DNA of 64,000 nucleotides from Burkholderiaceae bacterium (GTDB lineage: Bacteria > Pseudomonadota > Gammaproteobacteria > Burkholderiales > Burkholderiaceae_C): positions 1-64,000 of the forward strand of contig JAFEHU010000056.1 in NCBI GenBank assembly GCA_017848435.1, read 5' to 3'. Both the position numbers and the translations under genes were made by a program. Shown here piece by piece: positions 16,459 through 27,582 of the stretch. Each line of letters begins with the position of its first letter. Within the stretch, counting starts at the first letter, position 1. The notes beneath the pieces were generated by a model, which was not told where the DNA came from, made no database searches, and saw only the letters and a program-made list of their open reading frames with translations.

Positions 16459-17265
16459 ATGACGCCGCCCTGTACGTTGCCTCCCTCCTCAACCGCCAAA
16501 CCCACCGAGCGTGGTGCCACACCTGGCTGGCTGCACGACGCCCGGCGTGGCCTGCTGATGGGCGCTGCGGCGCTTGCATTGGTATTGCCCCCGGCAGGGG
16601 GAGCCCTGATGGGCACACAGGCCGGTTTCGGCATGAAGATGGACACGTCGCTGCGCCAACAAAGCGTTCGACTCGCCGACTTTGGGGGAGAAAGCGCTTC
16701 TGACGATGCGCGCCTGATCGCCCACTGGGTGGCCGATTCCGGTGACAACCAGGGCCTCTCGTTCGTCATCATCGACAAGAAAAACGCCAAGGTCTTTGTT
16801 TTCGACCCACAGGCCAAGCTGAATGGCGCCACCCCGGTGCTGATCGGCGCCGCGCGGGGCGATGACTCGGTCACAGGCATTGGCAAGCGCCCCATTCACG
16901 AGGTCCGCCCCGAAGAACGCACCACCGCTGCCGGCCGCTTCGTGGCCGAGCCTGGTCGCAATGCGTTGGGCGAAGACGTGGTCTGGGTCGACTACGAGGC
17001 CGCGGTGTCAATGCACCGGGTGCGCGTCACCGACCCCGCAGAGCGCCGGCTGGAGCGGCTCGCCACGCCCGAGACCGACGACAACCGCATCTCCTATGGC
17101 TGCATCAACATTCCCGTGGCGTTCTACGAGAACACGGTGAAACCCGCCTTCAATGCCCGCTACGGCGTGGCGTATGTCCTGCCGGAAACCAAACCACTTG
17201 GTGCAGTGTTTGCCAACGCCTACGACCCCCAGAAACGCGCAACACGGCCGGCCAAGACACGGTAA
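16459..17265 (+). CDS. Divergent L,D-transpeptidase (YkuD-like), first of a tandem pair
   Basis: The 268-residue protein has an N-terminal hydrophobic segment (GLLMGAAALALVLPPAGGALMG, residues ~30-52), so it is exported or membrane-anchored. The catalytic domain is YkuD-like: FVIIDKKNAKVFVFD, ATPVLIGAARGDD, TTAAGRF, and the active-site region with His186 (MHRVR) and Cys215 (RISYGCINIP). The canonical motif has His before GC; here it is Tyr. His and Cys are 29 apart, longer than the usual 18-20. The family crosslinks peptidoglycan or attaches proteins to it. ATG 16459 was preferred over GTG 16420, which abuts the upstream hairpin; neither has a good ribosome site. Confidence 0.72.
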   Translation: MTPPCTLPPSSTAKPTERGATPGWLHDARRGLLMGAAALALVLPPAGGALMGTQAGFGMKMDTSLRQQSVRLADFGGESASDDARLIAHWVADSGDNQGLSFVIIDKKNAKVFVFDPQAKLNGATPVLIGAARGDDSVTGIGKRPIHEVRPEERTTAAGRFVAEPGRNALGEDVVWVDYEAAVSMHRVRVTDPAERRLERLATPETDDNRISYGCINIPVAFYENTVKPAFNARYGVAYVLPETKPLGAVFANAYDPQKRATRPAKTR

Positions 17266-17387
17266 CAAGCACAAAAAACGCGACTTTGTCACGCCGTCCA
17301 TACCACGGACTCTACCAAGAGTCCAGCCAGATCTTCATCAGATTCGCCAACAAGTCTGCGCTGAGCCTCAAAAAATAACATTTCTTT

Positions 17388-17401
17388 GCTATAAAAATAG
17401 C
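17388..17401. repeat. GCTAT...ATAGC dispersed hairpin, copy C
   Basis: GCTAT/ATAGC around four A, in the 245-base gap between the two YkuD-like genes. The rest of that gap shows no gene. Confidence 0.42.
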
Positions 17402-17510
17402 AGCATGTGGCGCGCCGCGCCGCTGAGTAAAGCGCTTTGCCAAAGCCATAAGCCATTGCTACCATGGCCGCCAACCGCGCCTCTGCGCGCCTGGAGCAGG
17501 CAAAACCGCA

Positions 17511-18197
17511 ATGCAAACGACGGGTTACAAATTGAGTGTCACCACCCTGTGGGTGCTCGCGGCGCTGTTGTGGCCAGCCTCGGTCATGGCACAACCCGGG
17601 TTGGCCGACATGGCCAGCCCAGTACACCAGATCGACTTTGCCGGGGTGCCCGCCTCGACCGAGGCGCTGCACATTGCACAGTGGGTCATGGCCACCGGCA
17701 ACCACCAAGGCCTGCCGTTTGCGCTGGTGGACAAAAAAGACGCCCGCATCCATGTCTTCAACGGCCAAGGGCGCCTGCAAGGCACCTCGCCGGTGCTGCT
17801 CGGCCTGGCACCCGGCGACCACGCACTGCCCGGGAGCGGCCAGCGTGTGGTGAGTGGCCTGAGCCTGCAAGAACGCACCACACCGGCCGGGCGTTTTTTA
17901 TCGGAACCTGGCCGCAACCTGAGCGGTGAGCCCGTGGTCTGGTTTGACTACGCCGCAGCACTCGCCATCCACCGCGTGCGCCCCGGCCATGATGAGGAAC
18001 AACGCTTGCAACGCCTGGCTTCGGCCACGCCGCACGACAACCGCATCTCTCTTGGTTGTGTGGTGGTGCCCGGTACTTTTTACGACACAGTGGTGGCCCC
18101 CCTGCTGGGCCGCCAACACGGCGTGGTGTACGTGCTGCCCGAAACCAAATCTGCGCATGAGATGTTTGGCACCAGACAGGCGGCCTTGCAACGGTAG
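17511..18197 (+). CDS. Divergent L,D-transpeptidase (YkuD-like), second of a tandem pair
   Basis: A 228-residue paralogue of the preceding protein, with a cleavable signal (LWVLAALLWPASVMAQ). The two align throughout: DNQGLSFVIIDKKNAKVFVF with NHQGLPFALVDKKDARIHVF, ERTTAAGRFVAEPGRN with ERTTPAGRFLSEPGRN, and GVAYVLPETK with GVVYVLPETK. The active-site pair is His154 (IHRVR) and Cys183 (RISLGCVVVP), again 29 apart. The residue before GC is Leu and the usual Asn two after Cys is Val, so it departs further from the canonical motif. A GGAGCAGG ribosome site supports the start. It is probably a periplasmic enzyme; activity is uncertain given the changes. Confidence 0.7.
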   Translation: MQTTGYKLSVTTLWVLAALLWPASVMAQPGLADMASPVHQIDFAGVPASTEALHIAQWVMATGNHQGLPFALVDKKDARIHVFNGQGRLQGTSPVLLGLAPGDHALPGSGQRVVSGLSLQERTTPAGRFLSEPGRNLSGEPVVWFDYAAALAIHRVRPGHDEEQRLQRLASATPHDNRISLGCVVVPGTFYDTVVAPLLGRQHGVVYVLPETKSAHEMFGTRQAALQR

Positions 18198-18248
18198 AAA
18201 CGCCTTGCAAAATCCGGCACGCAATGCCATGACCATGTGTGCCGCTTC

Positions 18249-18340
18249 TGGTGCCCGAGACCGGGGTCGAACCGGTACGCCCCATTTCTGGAAGCGGCGG
18301 ATTTTAAGTCCGATGTGTCTACCTATTTCACCACTCGGGC
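18249..18340 (-). tRNA. tRNA-Leu (anticodon TAA)
   Basis: The minus strand folds as a long-variable-arm tRNA: acceptor GCCCGAG/CTCGGGC, discriminator A, encoded CCA, T-arm GGTTCGACCC, and anticodon stem CGGAC with TAA in the loop. The length is 92 with CCA. It corresponds to leuZ of the E. coli glyW-cysT-leuZ operon. Confidence 0.96.
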
Positions 18341-18419
18341 CTGCAAGCGCGGCCATGATGATAAGCGATGCTTTTCCAGACACATGGCCGTTCTGGTCGA
18401 GACCGAAGGTAACCCTGCT

Positions 18420-18650
18420 TCAGCCTTTGGCCGCCATGGCCATCGCCTTCTTGCGGCCCTCTTCTTCGGCGTAAATCATCGCGTTGGCCTCGCTGACCGA
18501 GGGCATGTCAAAGGTGTGGATGTCTTCGTCCACCGCGTCGCGGTCAACTTCTGTGATGCTCGCCTTGCTGAGCCACTCGCCGTTGTGCATGGCCTGCGCC
18601 ATCGGTGTCACGATGAACTTTCCGACTGTGAAAGAGTTGATGGTGGTCAT
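18420..18650 (-). CDS. Small hypothetical protein between tRNA-Cys and tRNA-Leu
   Basis: A 76-residue soluble protein from ATG 18650, preceded by AGGA; a longer frame to 18677 adds nine residues without better support. It starts MTTINSFTVGKFIVTPM and has a hydrophilic, Ala/Met/Lys-rich C-terminus (EEEGRKKAMAMAAKG). No signal peptide, membrane helix or known motif is seen. Codon use resembles the neighbours. It lies within the tRNA cluster on the same strand, so it may be cotranscribed with the tRNAs. Function unknown. Confidence 0.6.
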   Translation of the reverse strand: MTTINSFTVGKFIVTPMAQAMHNGEWLSKASITEVDRDAVDEDIHTFDMPSVSEANAMIYAEEEGRKKAMAMAAKG

Positions 18651-18885
18651 GGGGTGTCCTGATAGGCTCGACGACACGGCGCTCCCCCCAGCATTTGCGG
18701 TCGCCGTTGGTTTCGGTTCTGGCCAGGGAATGGTGCATCGGTCGTGGGGTGTCTCTGGTTATTGGGTTCATTGAAGGCTGGCACTGTTGCCAAAACCAGA
18801 CTCTACGCAACCCCAGACACGTGGGCTGTCAGTCTCGACTAGAAACCCCTGTAGGACACAGACGACACGCCCGTTGTGCCACACC

Positions 18886-20010
18886 TCAGTTCATGGGGCC
18901 CAGCAAGAAACGCAACATCTCGCGGGTGGCATCCGGACCATCGCCTTCGGTGTAGCTGCCCGCGACATCGCCCCCCGACCACGCATGCCCAGCCCCGTGC
19001 ACCAGCCAGTACTCGTGCACGGTCTGGCCGTCCGCACCACGGTAGACATGGCGCGTGTAGCCACGCACTGCGCCTGCTGGTACCGTTTCAGCCTGCGCAG
19101 GCACTGGCATGGCGGCTTCTGCATCCACGCCCGCACCGCCTGCCCACACCGTGCCCGTGAGTTGGGCAACCAGCTGCATCGCGTTGACCGGGTGAACCAC
19201 TTCGTCACGGTCACCATGGAAAATCACCACCGGAACAGCAAGGCTGCGGGCAGGCCAATGGCCCGCAAAAGGCGCCCCCTGCTTCATGGCTTTCATGGCC
19301 GCCATGGCCCCCTGTGCAGCACCGAACGGCAGGCCGGAATGCACACCCACCCCCCGCACCAGTTCCGGATAAGCACATGCAAGGTTGACAGCCATTGCCG
19401 CCCCCGCCGAGAGCCCCAGCACCACCACCCGCTCAGGGTCCACCGGGTGGCTTGCCATGACATGGCGGACCATGCCTGCCAACAGCGCGGTCTCGCCCCC
19501 TTCGCGCGCCTGGTCGTGCGGGTTAAACCAGTTCCAGCAACCGTAGCCATTGGCCAGCCGCGACTGTGCCGGGTACAGCACCATGCAGCCACGCGCCTCG
19601 GCATGCTGGTTCATCCGGGTGCCCAGCGCAAAATCATCGGGCGACTGCTTGCAGCCATGCAACATCACCACCAGCGGCACCGGATCGGCGCCAGTTGTAG
19701 GAGCGCCATAGAGTTTGTAGTCGCGCTGCCCGGTGGCATGGTGGTACGTGCCCGTGGCAAAGACGGGTGGGCGCCGTTGGCGGGTCTTGGGTTTGGTTCG
19801 CGTCTTCGCTGCTGGGACGAGCTTGGCGCGCGCAACGCCTCGGCGAGGTTTGGTAGGGGCTGCAGGCGCCGCCGTCGGCACAGCCTCTGGCGCATTGTCA
19901 GTTCGACGCCGCCCGGCGATCCACCACCGCCATGGCCACAACACCAACTTGAGCCATGCAACGAACCACGATTTCAGCACCAGCAGCCACTGGTGTAGCC
20001 AAGCTTTCAT
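18886..20010 (-). CDS. PHB-depolymerase-family esterase with Trp-rich N-terminus
   Basis: A 374-residue alpha/beta hydrolase of the LpqC/PHB-depolymerase esterase family. Oxyanion region VVMLHGCKQSPDDFA; nucleophile Ser in GLSAGAAM; acid in HGDRDEVV; His in GAGHAWSGG. The family hydrolyses polyhydroxybutyrate oligomers or aryl esters. The first ~35 residues contain eight Trp with Leu, Lys and Arg (a helix-like MKAWLHQWLLVLKSWFVAWL start). A ~60-residue basic, Pro/Ala/Thr-rich linker precedes the catalytic domain near residue 90. There is no signal cleavage site. The N-terminus may bind membrane or PHB granule surface (inference). ATG 20010 was chosen over GTG 20013 for its spacing to GAGG. 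Confidence 0.87.
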   Translation of the reverse strand: MKAWLHQWLLVLKSWFVAWLKLVLWPWRWWIAGRRRTDNAPEAVPTAAPAAPTKPRRGVARAKLVPAAKTRTKPKTRQRRPPVFATGTYHHATGQRDYKLYGAPTTGADPVPLVVMLHGCKQSPDDFALGTRMNQHAEARGCMVLYPAQSRLANGYGCWNWFNPHDQAREGGETALLAGMVRHVMASHPVDPERVVVLGLSAGAAMAVNLACAYPELVRGVGVHSGLPFGAAQGAMAAMKAMKQGAPFAGHWPARSLAVPVVIFHGDRDEVVHPVNAMQLVAQLTGTVWAGGAGVDAEAAMPVPAQAETVPAGAVRGYTRHVYRGADGQTVHEYWLVHGAGHAWSGGDVAGSYTEGDGPDATREMLRFLLGPMN

Positions 20011-20070
20011 CACCGCCCCTCATCCGCAGCCCGGCATGGGCTGGATAGTGAAAACAGAGTGGAGGAAAAC

Positions 20071-20144
20071 TGGAGGCGCGGGGCGGAATCGAACCGCCCT
20101 AGCCGGATTTGCAATCCGGTGCATAACCGCTTTGCTACCGCGCC
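20071..20144 (-). tRNA. tRNA-Cys (anticodon GCA)
   Basis: The minus strand gives acceptor GGCGCGG/CCGCGCC, anticodon loop with GCA, T-arm GGTTCGATTCC, discriminator U as required for Cys, and encoded CCA. Length 74. Confidence 0.97.
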
Positions 20145-20222
20145 GTGGTTTGAAACCCGCCACTCACATGGCCAATGGTTTCAATAAAAAAGGACAGCAT
20201 GTTGCCATGCTGCCCTTTGAAT

Positions 20223-20298
20223 TGGAGCGGGAGAAGAGTCTCGAACTCTCGACCTCAACCTTGGCAAGGTTGCGCTCTACCAACTGAGCTACTCCCGC
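20223..20298 (-). tRNA. tRNA-Gly (anticodon GCC)
   Basis: The minus strand gives acceptor GCGGGAG/CTCCCGC, D-arm TAGCTCAGTTGGTAGAGC, anticodon GCC, T-arm GAGTTCGAGACTC, discriminator U and encoded CCA. Length 76. It is the upstream member of the Gly-Cys-(Leu) order and lies just past the end of lon. Confidence 0.97.
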
Positions 20299-20367
20299 AT
20301 ATTGCAGCCTCAAATTATAGCGCTATTTTAAACCGCTGGAGAGGCTGCCGGTGTTTTTTCAACAATC

Positions 20368-22791
<2,424 letters not shown>

Positions 22792-22816
22792 TTTTTACCT
22801 TTAACGTTGCAAATGA

Positions 22817-22844
22817 TGTTGGGGGTCAAATACGGGATTGCAAG
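22817..22844 (-). promoter_or_regulatory. Candidate sigma-32 heat-shock promoter of lon
   Basis: On the minus strand CTTGCAA (22844-22838), a 13-base spacer and CCCCAACA (22824-22817) resemble the RpoH consensus CTTGAAA-N13..15-CCCCATNT. It lies 26 bases before the lon start. Confidence 0.45.
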
Positions 22845-22899
22845 CCTAGCTCACAGCCGCACATCTGACCACAGCGCCCTGGCGCAGAACCAGTGAAAA

Positions 22900-24165
22900 C
22901 TAGGCTTTTTTAGCCGCTTCACGGTATACCAGCAACGGCGGCTTGTTTTCTTCGATGGTGGACTCGTCCACCACCACCTTGTCGACGTTGGCCGAATTGG
23001 GCAACTCGTACATGGTGTCCATCAGTGCGTGCTCGAGGATCGAGCGCAAACCACGCGCACCGGTCTTGCGGGCCAGTGCCTTGCGCGCCACTGCCCGCAA
23101 AGCAGCGGGACGGATTTCCAGATCCACGCCTTCCATGGCCAGCAGCTTGCCGTACTGTTTCACCAGCGCATTCTTTGGCTCAGTCAGGATTTGCACCAGA
23201 GCGTCCTCGGTCAGTTCGGCCAGCGATGCCACCACCGGCATGCGCCCAACCAGTTCGGGGATGAGTCCGAACTTGATCAGGTCTTCCGGTTCAACATCCT
23301 TGAACATCTCCGTCAGGCTGCGCTCCTTCTTGCTTTTCACCGCAGCACCAAAACCAATGCCAGAAGCTTCGGTGCGTCCTTCGATCACTTTCTCAATGCC
23401 GGCGAACGCACCGCCACAAATGAACAAAATGTTGGTGGTGTCGATCTGCAGAAAGTCTTGGTTTGGGTGTTTGCGGCCGCCCTGGGGCGGCACGCTGGCC
23501 ATGGTGCCTTCGATCAGCTTGAGCAGCGCCTGCTGAACACCTTCGCCCGACACATCGCGCGTAATGGAGGGGTTGTCTGATTTACGGGAAATTTTGTCGA
23601 TTTCATCGATGTAGACAATGCCACGCTGCGCCCGCTCCACCTCGTAATTGCAGCTTTGCAGCAGTTTCTGGATGATGTTCTCGACGTCTTCCCCCACGTA
23701 ACCAGCCTCGGTCAATGTCGTGGCGTCAGCCATCACGAAAGGCACATTGAGCATCCGGGCCAGTGTTTGCGCCAGCAAAGTTTTGCCGGAACCGGTGGGT
23801 CCAATCAGCAGGATGTTGCTTTTGCTGAGCTCAACCTCGTCTTTTTTGGCCTTGTCTTTGTGGTTCAGACGTTTGTAATGGTTGTACACCGCCACCGACA
23901 GAAGCCGCTTGGCATGTTCCTGACCAATCACGTAGTTGTCGAGGTTGGCTTTGATGACCGACGGCGTGGGCAACTCGCTGCGTGAATCACCCACCGACTC
24001 CAGCGCGGGCAATTCGTCGCGGATGATGTCGTTGCACAGGTCGATGCATTCGTCGCAAATGAAGACCGAAGGCCCGGCAATGAGTTTTTTTACCTCATGC
24101 TGGCTCTTGCCGCAAAACGAGCAGTAGAGCGTTTTTTCAGGGGTGGCGCCTTTTTTTTCGGCCAT
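22900..24165 (-). CDS. clpX: ATP-dependent Clp protease ATP-binding subunit ClpX
   Basis: This hexameric AAA+ unfoldase feeds tagged substrates (such as ssrA-tagged chains) to ClpP. The 421-residue length is typical. The zinc-binding domain shows Cys pairs in YCSFCGKSQ and [13 protein letters not shown]+ motifs are GPTGSGKT (Walker A) and YIDEIDKI (Walker B), with the IGFGAA loop required for ClpP docking ([10 protein letters not shown]). The start [15 protein letters not shown] was chosen because the ten extra residues from 24195 are not part of the family. It lies 102 bases after clpP, and lon follows. Confidence 0.98.
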   Translation of the reverse strand: MAEKKGATPEKTLYCSFCGKSQHEVKKLIAGPSVFICDECIDLCNDIIRDELPALESVGDSRSELPTPSVIKANLDNYVIGQEHAKRLLSVAVYNHYKRLNHKDKAKKDEVELSKSNILLIGPTGSGKTLLAQTLARMLNVPFVMADATTLTEAGYVGEDVENIIQKLLQSCNYEVERAQRGIVYIDEIDKISRKSDNPSITRDVSGEGVQQALLKLIEGTMASVPPQGGRKHPNQDFLQIDTTNILFICGGAFAGIEKVIEGRTEASGIGFGAAVKSKKERSLTEMFKDVEPEDLIKFGLIPELVGRMPVVASLAELTEDALVQILTEPKNALVKQYGKLLAMEGVDLEIRPAALRAVARKALARKTGARGLRSILEHALMDTMYELPNSANVDKVVVDESTIEENKPPLLVYREAAKKA

Positions 24166-24267
24166 GTGGGAATGCCTTGTTACCGTGTTGATCAATGATA
24201 ACCAAATCCCCGCAACCGCCCGGAGTCGGTGTCGCGTCCTGTGTTAACCGGTACGCGACAACCGCAG

Positions 24268-24903
24268 TCAGGGCCGTTTGTCGAGAACTTTGTCAATAAT
24301 GCCGTAGTCTCGGGCTTCGTCGGCGAACATGAAGTAATCACGTTCCGTGTCGCGCTCGATTTTTTCGACTGGTTGCCCGGTGTTGGCCGCCAGGATTCGG
24401 TTGAGTTGGTCGCGGGTTTTCAGAATGTCGCGGGCGTGGATTTCAATGTCGGTGGCCTGACCTTGCGCCCCACCGGACGGCTGGTGAATCATCACCCGTG
24501 AGTTCGGCAGCGAAAACCGCTTGCCCTTGGCCCCAGCAGACAGCAAAAACGCCCCCATGCTGGCGGCCATGCCGACACACAGGGTGGACACCTCGGGCTT
24601 GATGAACTGCATGGTGTCGTAAATCGCCATGCCGGCCGTGACCGAGCCACCAGGCGAGTTGATGTAGAACGAAATGTCCTTATCGGCATTTTCGCTCTCA
24701 AGAAACAACAATTGGGCCACCACCAGGTTGGCCGTCTGGTCGTTGACTGGGCCAACCAGAAAAATGACGCGCTCCTTCAGCAGGCGCGAGTAAATGTCGT
24801 ACGACCGCTCGCCGCGCCCGGACTGCTCAATCACCATCGGCACCATGCCGAGGCCTTGAATGTCCTGCGATTGGGAACCGAAAGATTTAGAACCAAAAAT
24901 CAT
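24268..24903 (-). CDS. clpP: ATP-dependent Clp protease proteolytic subunit ClpP
   Basis: This tetradecameric serine protease is the chamber for ClpX. The 211-residue form starts [27 protein letters not shown], whose first residues resemble the processed propeptide of the family; the longer frame to 24966 runs back toward the tig terminator. The catalytic Ser is in [11 protein letters not shown], the His in [10 protein letters not shown], and the Asp in the TERDYFM region. It is separated from tig by a strong terminator, so transcription into clpP is either partial read-through or from its own promoter. Confidence 0.98.
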   Translation of the reverse strand: MIFGSKSFGSQSQDIQGLGMVPMVIEQSGRGERSYDIYSRLLKERVIFLVGPVNDQTANLVVAQLLFLESENADKDISFYINSPGGSVTAGMAIYDTMQFIKPEVSTLCVGMAASMGAFLLSAGAKGKRFSLPNSRVMIHQPSGGAQGQATDIEIHARDILKTRDQLNRILAANTGQPVEKIERDTERDYFMFADEARDYGIIDKVLDKRP

Positions 24904-24929
24904 GTTTGCTCCAGACAGACTTGTCACTG

Positions 24930-24973
24930 TACCGAAAAAATAAATGGGGCTTGTGCGGCCAGACACAAGCCCC
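24930..24973 (-). terminator. Rho-independent terminator after tig
   Basis: A perfect 10-bp stem (GGGGCTTGTG/CACAAGCCCC, arms 24946-24955 and 24964-24973) with an 8-base loop is followed on the minus strand by ATTTATTTTTT. It lies between tig and clpP. Confidence 0.85.
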
Positions 24974-25001
24974 TGTGGTCAACGCAAACGGCGATGGTGG
25001 A

Positions 25002-26315
25002 TCAGCTCTGCTGGCCCATCAATTCGTCAAACGACACATTCTTCTCTGTCACCTTCGCTTTGGACAGGATGAAGTCGGTCACGTTGTTTTCCAGTACCAC
25101 CGCCTGAACTTCGGCCATGCGGGCGTTGTCGCCAAAATACCAGCGCACCACCTCTGCGGGCCGCTCATAGCTGCTGGCCAATTCTTCCACGTGGCTCTTG
25201 ATCTGGTCGGGTGTGGCCTGCAGGCTTTCCTTGCGAACCAGTTCAGCCACCACCAAACCCAAACGGACACGTTGCTCAGCCTGGGGCCGGAACATGTCTT
25301 CTGGAATGGGGGCCTTGTCAGCGTCCTTGATGCCACGCTGCTTCAAATCGGCGCGGGCACTTTCGACCATGCGGGCCAGCTCGGCCTGGACGCTGGCGTT
25401 GGGCAAATCGAGTTCAGCCTTGGAGACCAAAGCTTCCATGACAGCACGTTTGTTGCGGGCCTGCACGCGAAACTTCACTTCACGCTCCAGATTTTTGCGC
25501 ACATCGCTGCGCAGGCCATCCACACTGGCGTCGGCAATGCCGAGCGACTTGGCAAAAGCGTCGTTGACTTCCGGCATGTGCGCCGCTTCCACCTTGTTGA
25601 GCGTCACAAGGAAGTCGGCCGTCTTACCGGCCACATCCTTGCCTTGGTAGTCTTCAGGAAATGCCAGAGGAAAGGTTTTGCTTTCGCCGGACTTCATGCC
25701 CCGCACGGCGTCTTCGAATTCCTTCAACATCTGGCCTTCGCCGACCAGAAACTGGAAACCTTCGGCACGGCCACCGTCAAACAGCTCACCGTCAACCTTG
25801 CCCTCAAAGTCAACCGTGACGCGGTCACCGTCTTGCGCTGCAGCATCCATTGAGCGCTGGGCGAAAGTGCGGCGCTGCTTGCGCAGGATGTCCAGTGTTT
25901 TGTCAATGGCGGCATCACTCACCTCGGCGGTCACGCGCTCGACTTCGACGGTTGACAAATCGGCAATGGTGACTTCCGGGTACACCTCGAAAATGGCATC
26001 GAAAGCGACTTCACCGTCTGACGCGACTTCCTTCTCGGTGATGCGCGGCTGGCCCGCCACGCGCAGGTTGGCTTCGTTGGCCGCATTTGCGAAGGCTTCA
26101 CCCACCTTGTCATTCATCACTTCGTAGTGCACTGAATAGCCATAGCGCTGGGTCAGAACATTCATTGGCACCTTACCGGGCCGGAAGCCATCCATCTTGA
26201 CGGTGCGCGCCAAGCGCTTGAGGCGGGTGTTGACTTCCGACTGAATCACATCGACCGGCAGTGTCAGGGTGATTTTTCTTTCCAGCTTTTCCAGGGTCTC
26301 TACGGTGACGGTCAT
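25002..26315 (-). CDS. tig: Trigger factor (ribosome-associated chaperone and prolyl isomerase)
   Basis: A 437-residue chaperone that binds at the ribosome exit tunnel. The N-terminal domain has the ribosome-binding region near residues 43-49 (MDGFRPGKVPMNVL; the signature is GFRxGKxP). The FKBP-type PPIase domain covers ~160-250 (DRVTVDFEGKVDGELFDGG). The helical C-terminal domain follows. A GGAG site is well placed before the ATG. It heads the tig-clpP-clpX-lon block. A TACAAT on the minus strand at 26460-26455 may be its -10, but no good -35 is visible. Confidence 0.98.
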   Translation of the reverse strand: MTVTVETLEKLERKITLTLPVDVIQSEVNTRLKRLARTVKMDGFRPGKVPMNVLTQRYGYSVHYEVMNDKVGEAFANAANEANLRVAGQPRITEKEVASDGEVAFDAIFEVYPEVTIADLSTVEVERVTAEVSDAAIDKTLDILRKQRRTFAQRSMDAAAQDGDRVTVDFEGKVDGELFDGGRAEGFQFLVGEGQMLKEFEDAVRGMKSGESKTFPLAFPEDYQGKDVAGKTADFLVTLNKVEAAHMPEVNDAFAKSLGIADASVDGLRSDVRKNLEREVKFRVQARNKRAVMEALVSKAELDLPNASVQAELARMVESARADLKQRGIKDADKAPIPEDMFRPQAEQRVRLGLVVAELVRKESLQATPDQIKSHVEELASSYERPAEVVRWYFGDNARMAEVQAVVLENNVTDFILSKAKVTEKNVSFDELMGQQS

Positions 26316-26514
26316 TGGTTTACTCCATTTAAACGGGCAGACACAGGGTCATCCACAACAGTGGCCCTGCGTCGTAATCTGGCAGCGGAGAGGGCAAGGC
26401 ATGAGCGCGCGGATGCCGCGCAAGTACCTCGGTGCAACCCGAATGCAACCGCGTATTGTAGGGGAAAGCGGGTTGGCGGATGGCCTGTGCCGAGGCCCCA
26501 GGCCCTTCGGCTTG

Positions 26515-27573
26515 TCAGCCGCGCGCGTCAAACTGGGTGATGGACTGGGCCATGCGGTCGAGCGGGAAAATGTCGTCAACAGCCCCCAGCTTGATTGCTT
26601 CCTTGGGCATGCCAAACACCACACAGGAGGCTTCGTCCTGGGCGATGGTGCGCGCACCGCCATCGTGCAGCTGCTTCATGCCACGCGCGCCATCGTCACC
26701 CATTCCAGTCAGGATGATGGCCAGCAGGTCTTTTCCTGCGCATTCGGCCGCTGACTTGAACAGCACATCCACCGATGGCTTGTGCCGATTGACCGGCGGC
26801 CCCTCGATCACCCGGGCAAAGTACTGACCGCCCGCCTTGCGCAATTGCAGGTGTCGACCGCCTGGTGCAATCAAAACCACCCCACGCTCCAGCCGGTCGC
26901 CGTCCTTGGCCTCCCGGACCTCGACAGCACACAAACCATTCAGACGCTGCGCGTACATGGCCGTGAACTTCTCGGGCATGTGCTGAACCACCGCAATGCC
27001 AGGGCTGTCAGCAGGCAACGAGGTCATGATCTGTTCCAGCGCCTGAGTACCGCCGGTAGAACTGCCGATCACCACCGGTTTGTTCACCGCCAATGCGTGA
27101 ATGCCCACCAATGTACTGGCAGCAGGCGGACGAACCGATGGCACAGGTTTGCGCGGTGTCGCAGCGCCACGGGGATGGCTGCGTGCTGCACTCTTCAGGG
27201 TTTGCACCAGCTCGCGGCGTGACTCCTCCAGAAACTGCTTCAAACCCAGTCGGGGTTTGCCAACGACCGCAACTGCGCCAGCGGCCAGGGCCTCCAGCGC
27301 GACCGCACTGCCACGCTCGGTCAACGTGGAACAAATGACGGTGGGAATGGGTTGCTCTGCCATGATCTGGCGCAAGAAAGTCAGCCCATCCATGCCGGGC
27401 ATTTCAATGTCCAGCAACAGCACATCGGGGCGCTGTTTGCGAATCACCGGACCCGCAATCAATGGGTTGGGTGCGCTGCCCATGAGAGAGATTTCCGGGT
27501 CTCCCTGCAGCAAATGCATCACTGTCTGCCGCACAACGGCAGAGTCGTCCACCACATACACCTGAATCGTCAT
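26515..27573 (-). CDS. cheB: Chemotaxis protein-glutamate methylesterase CheB
   Basis: It removes methyl groups from receptors and deamidates them, providing adaptation. The 352 residues comprise an N-terminal receiver (VDDSAVVRQ, phospho-Asp55 in LLLDIEMPGMDG, KP at the end), a linker with RPPA-type basic Pro-rich sequence, and a C-terminal methylesterase. The catalytic residues are Ser in VIGSSTGG, His in VQHMPEKF and Asp in GMGDDGARG. It is the last gene of the che operon, 9 bases after cheD, and is phosphorylated by CheA in the family. Confidence 0.97.
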   Translation of the reverse strand: MTIQVYVVDDSAVVRQTVMHLLQGDPEISLMGSAPNPLIAGPVIRKQRPDVLLLDIEMPGMDGLTFLRQIMAEQPIPTVICSTLTERGSAVALEALAAGAVAVVGKPRLGLKQFLEESRRELVQTLKSAARSHPRGAATPRKPVPSVRPPAASTLVGIHALAVNKPVVIGSSTGGTQALEQIMTSLPADSPGIAVVQHMPEKFTAMYAQRLNGLCAVEVREAKDGDRLERGVVLIAPGGRHLQLRKAGGQYFARVIEGPPVNRHKPSVDVLFKSAAECAGKDLLAIILTGMGDDGARGMKQLHDGGARTIAQDEASCVVFGMPKEAIKLGAVDDIFPLDRMAQSITQFDARG

Positions 27574-27582
27574 TGCTTGTCC

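Noticed and set aside
18249..20298. Genomic island or attachment site at the tRNA genes
   Set aside because: No integrase, direct repeat of a tRNA 3' end or composition change was seen in the interval.
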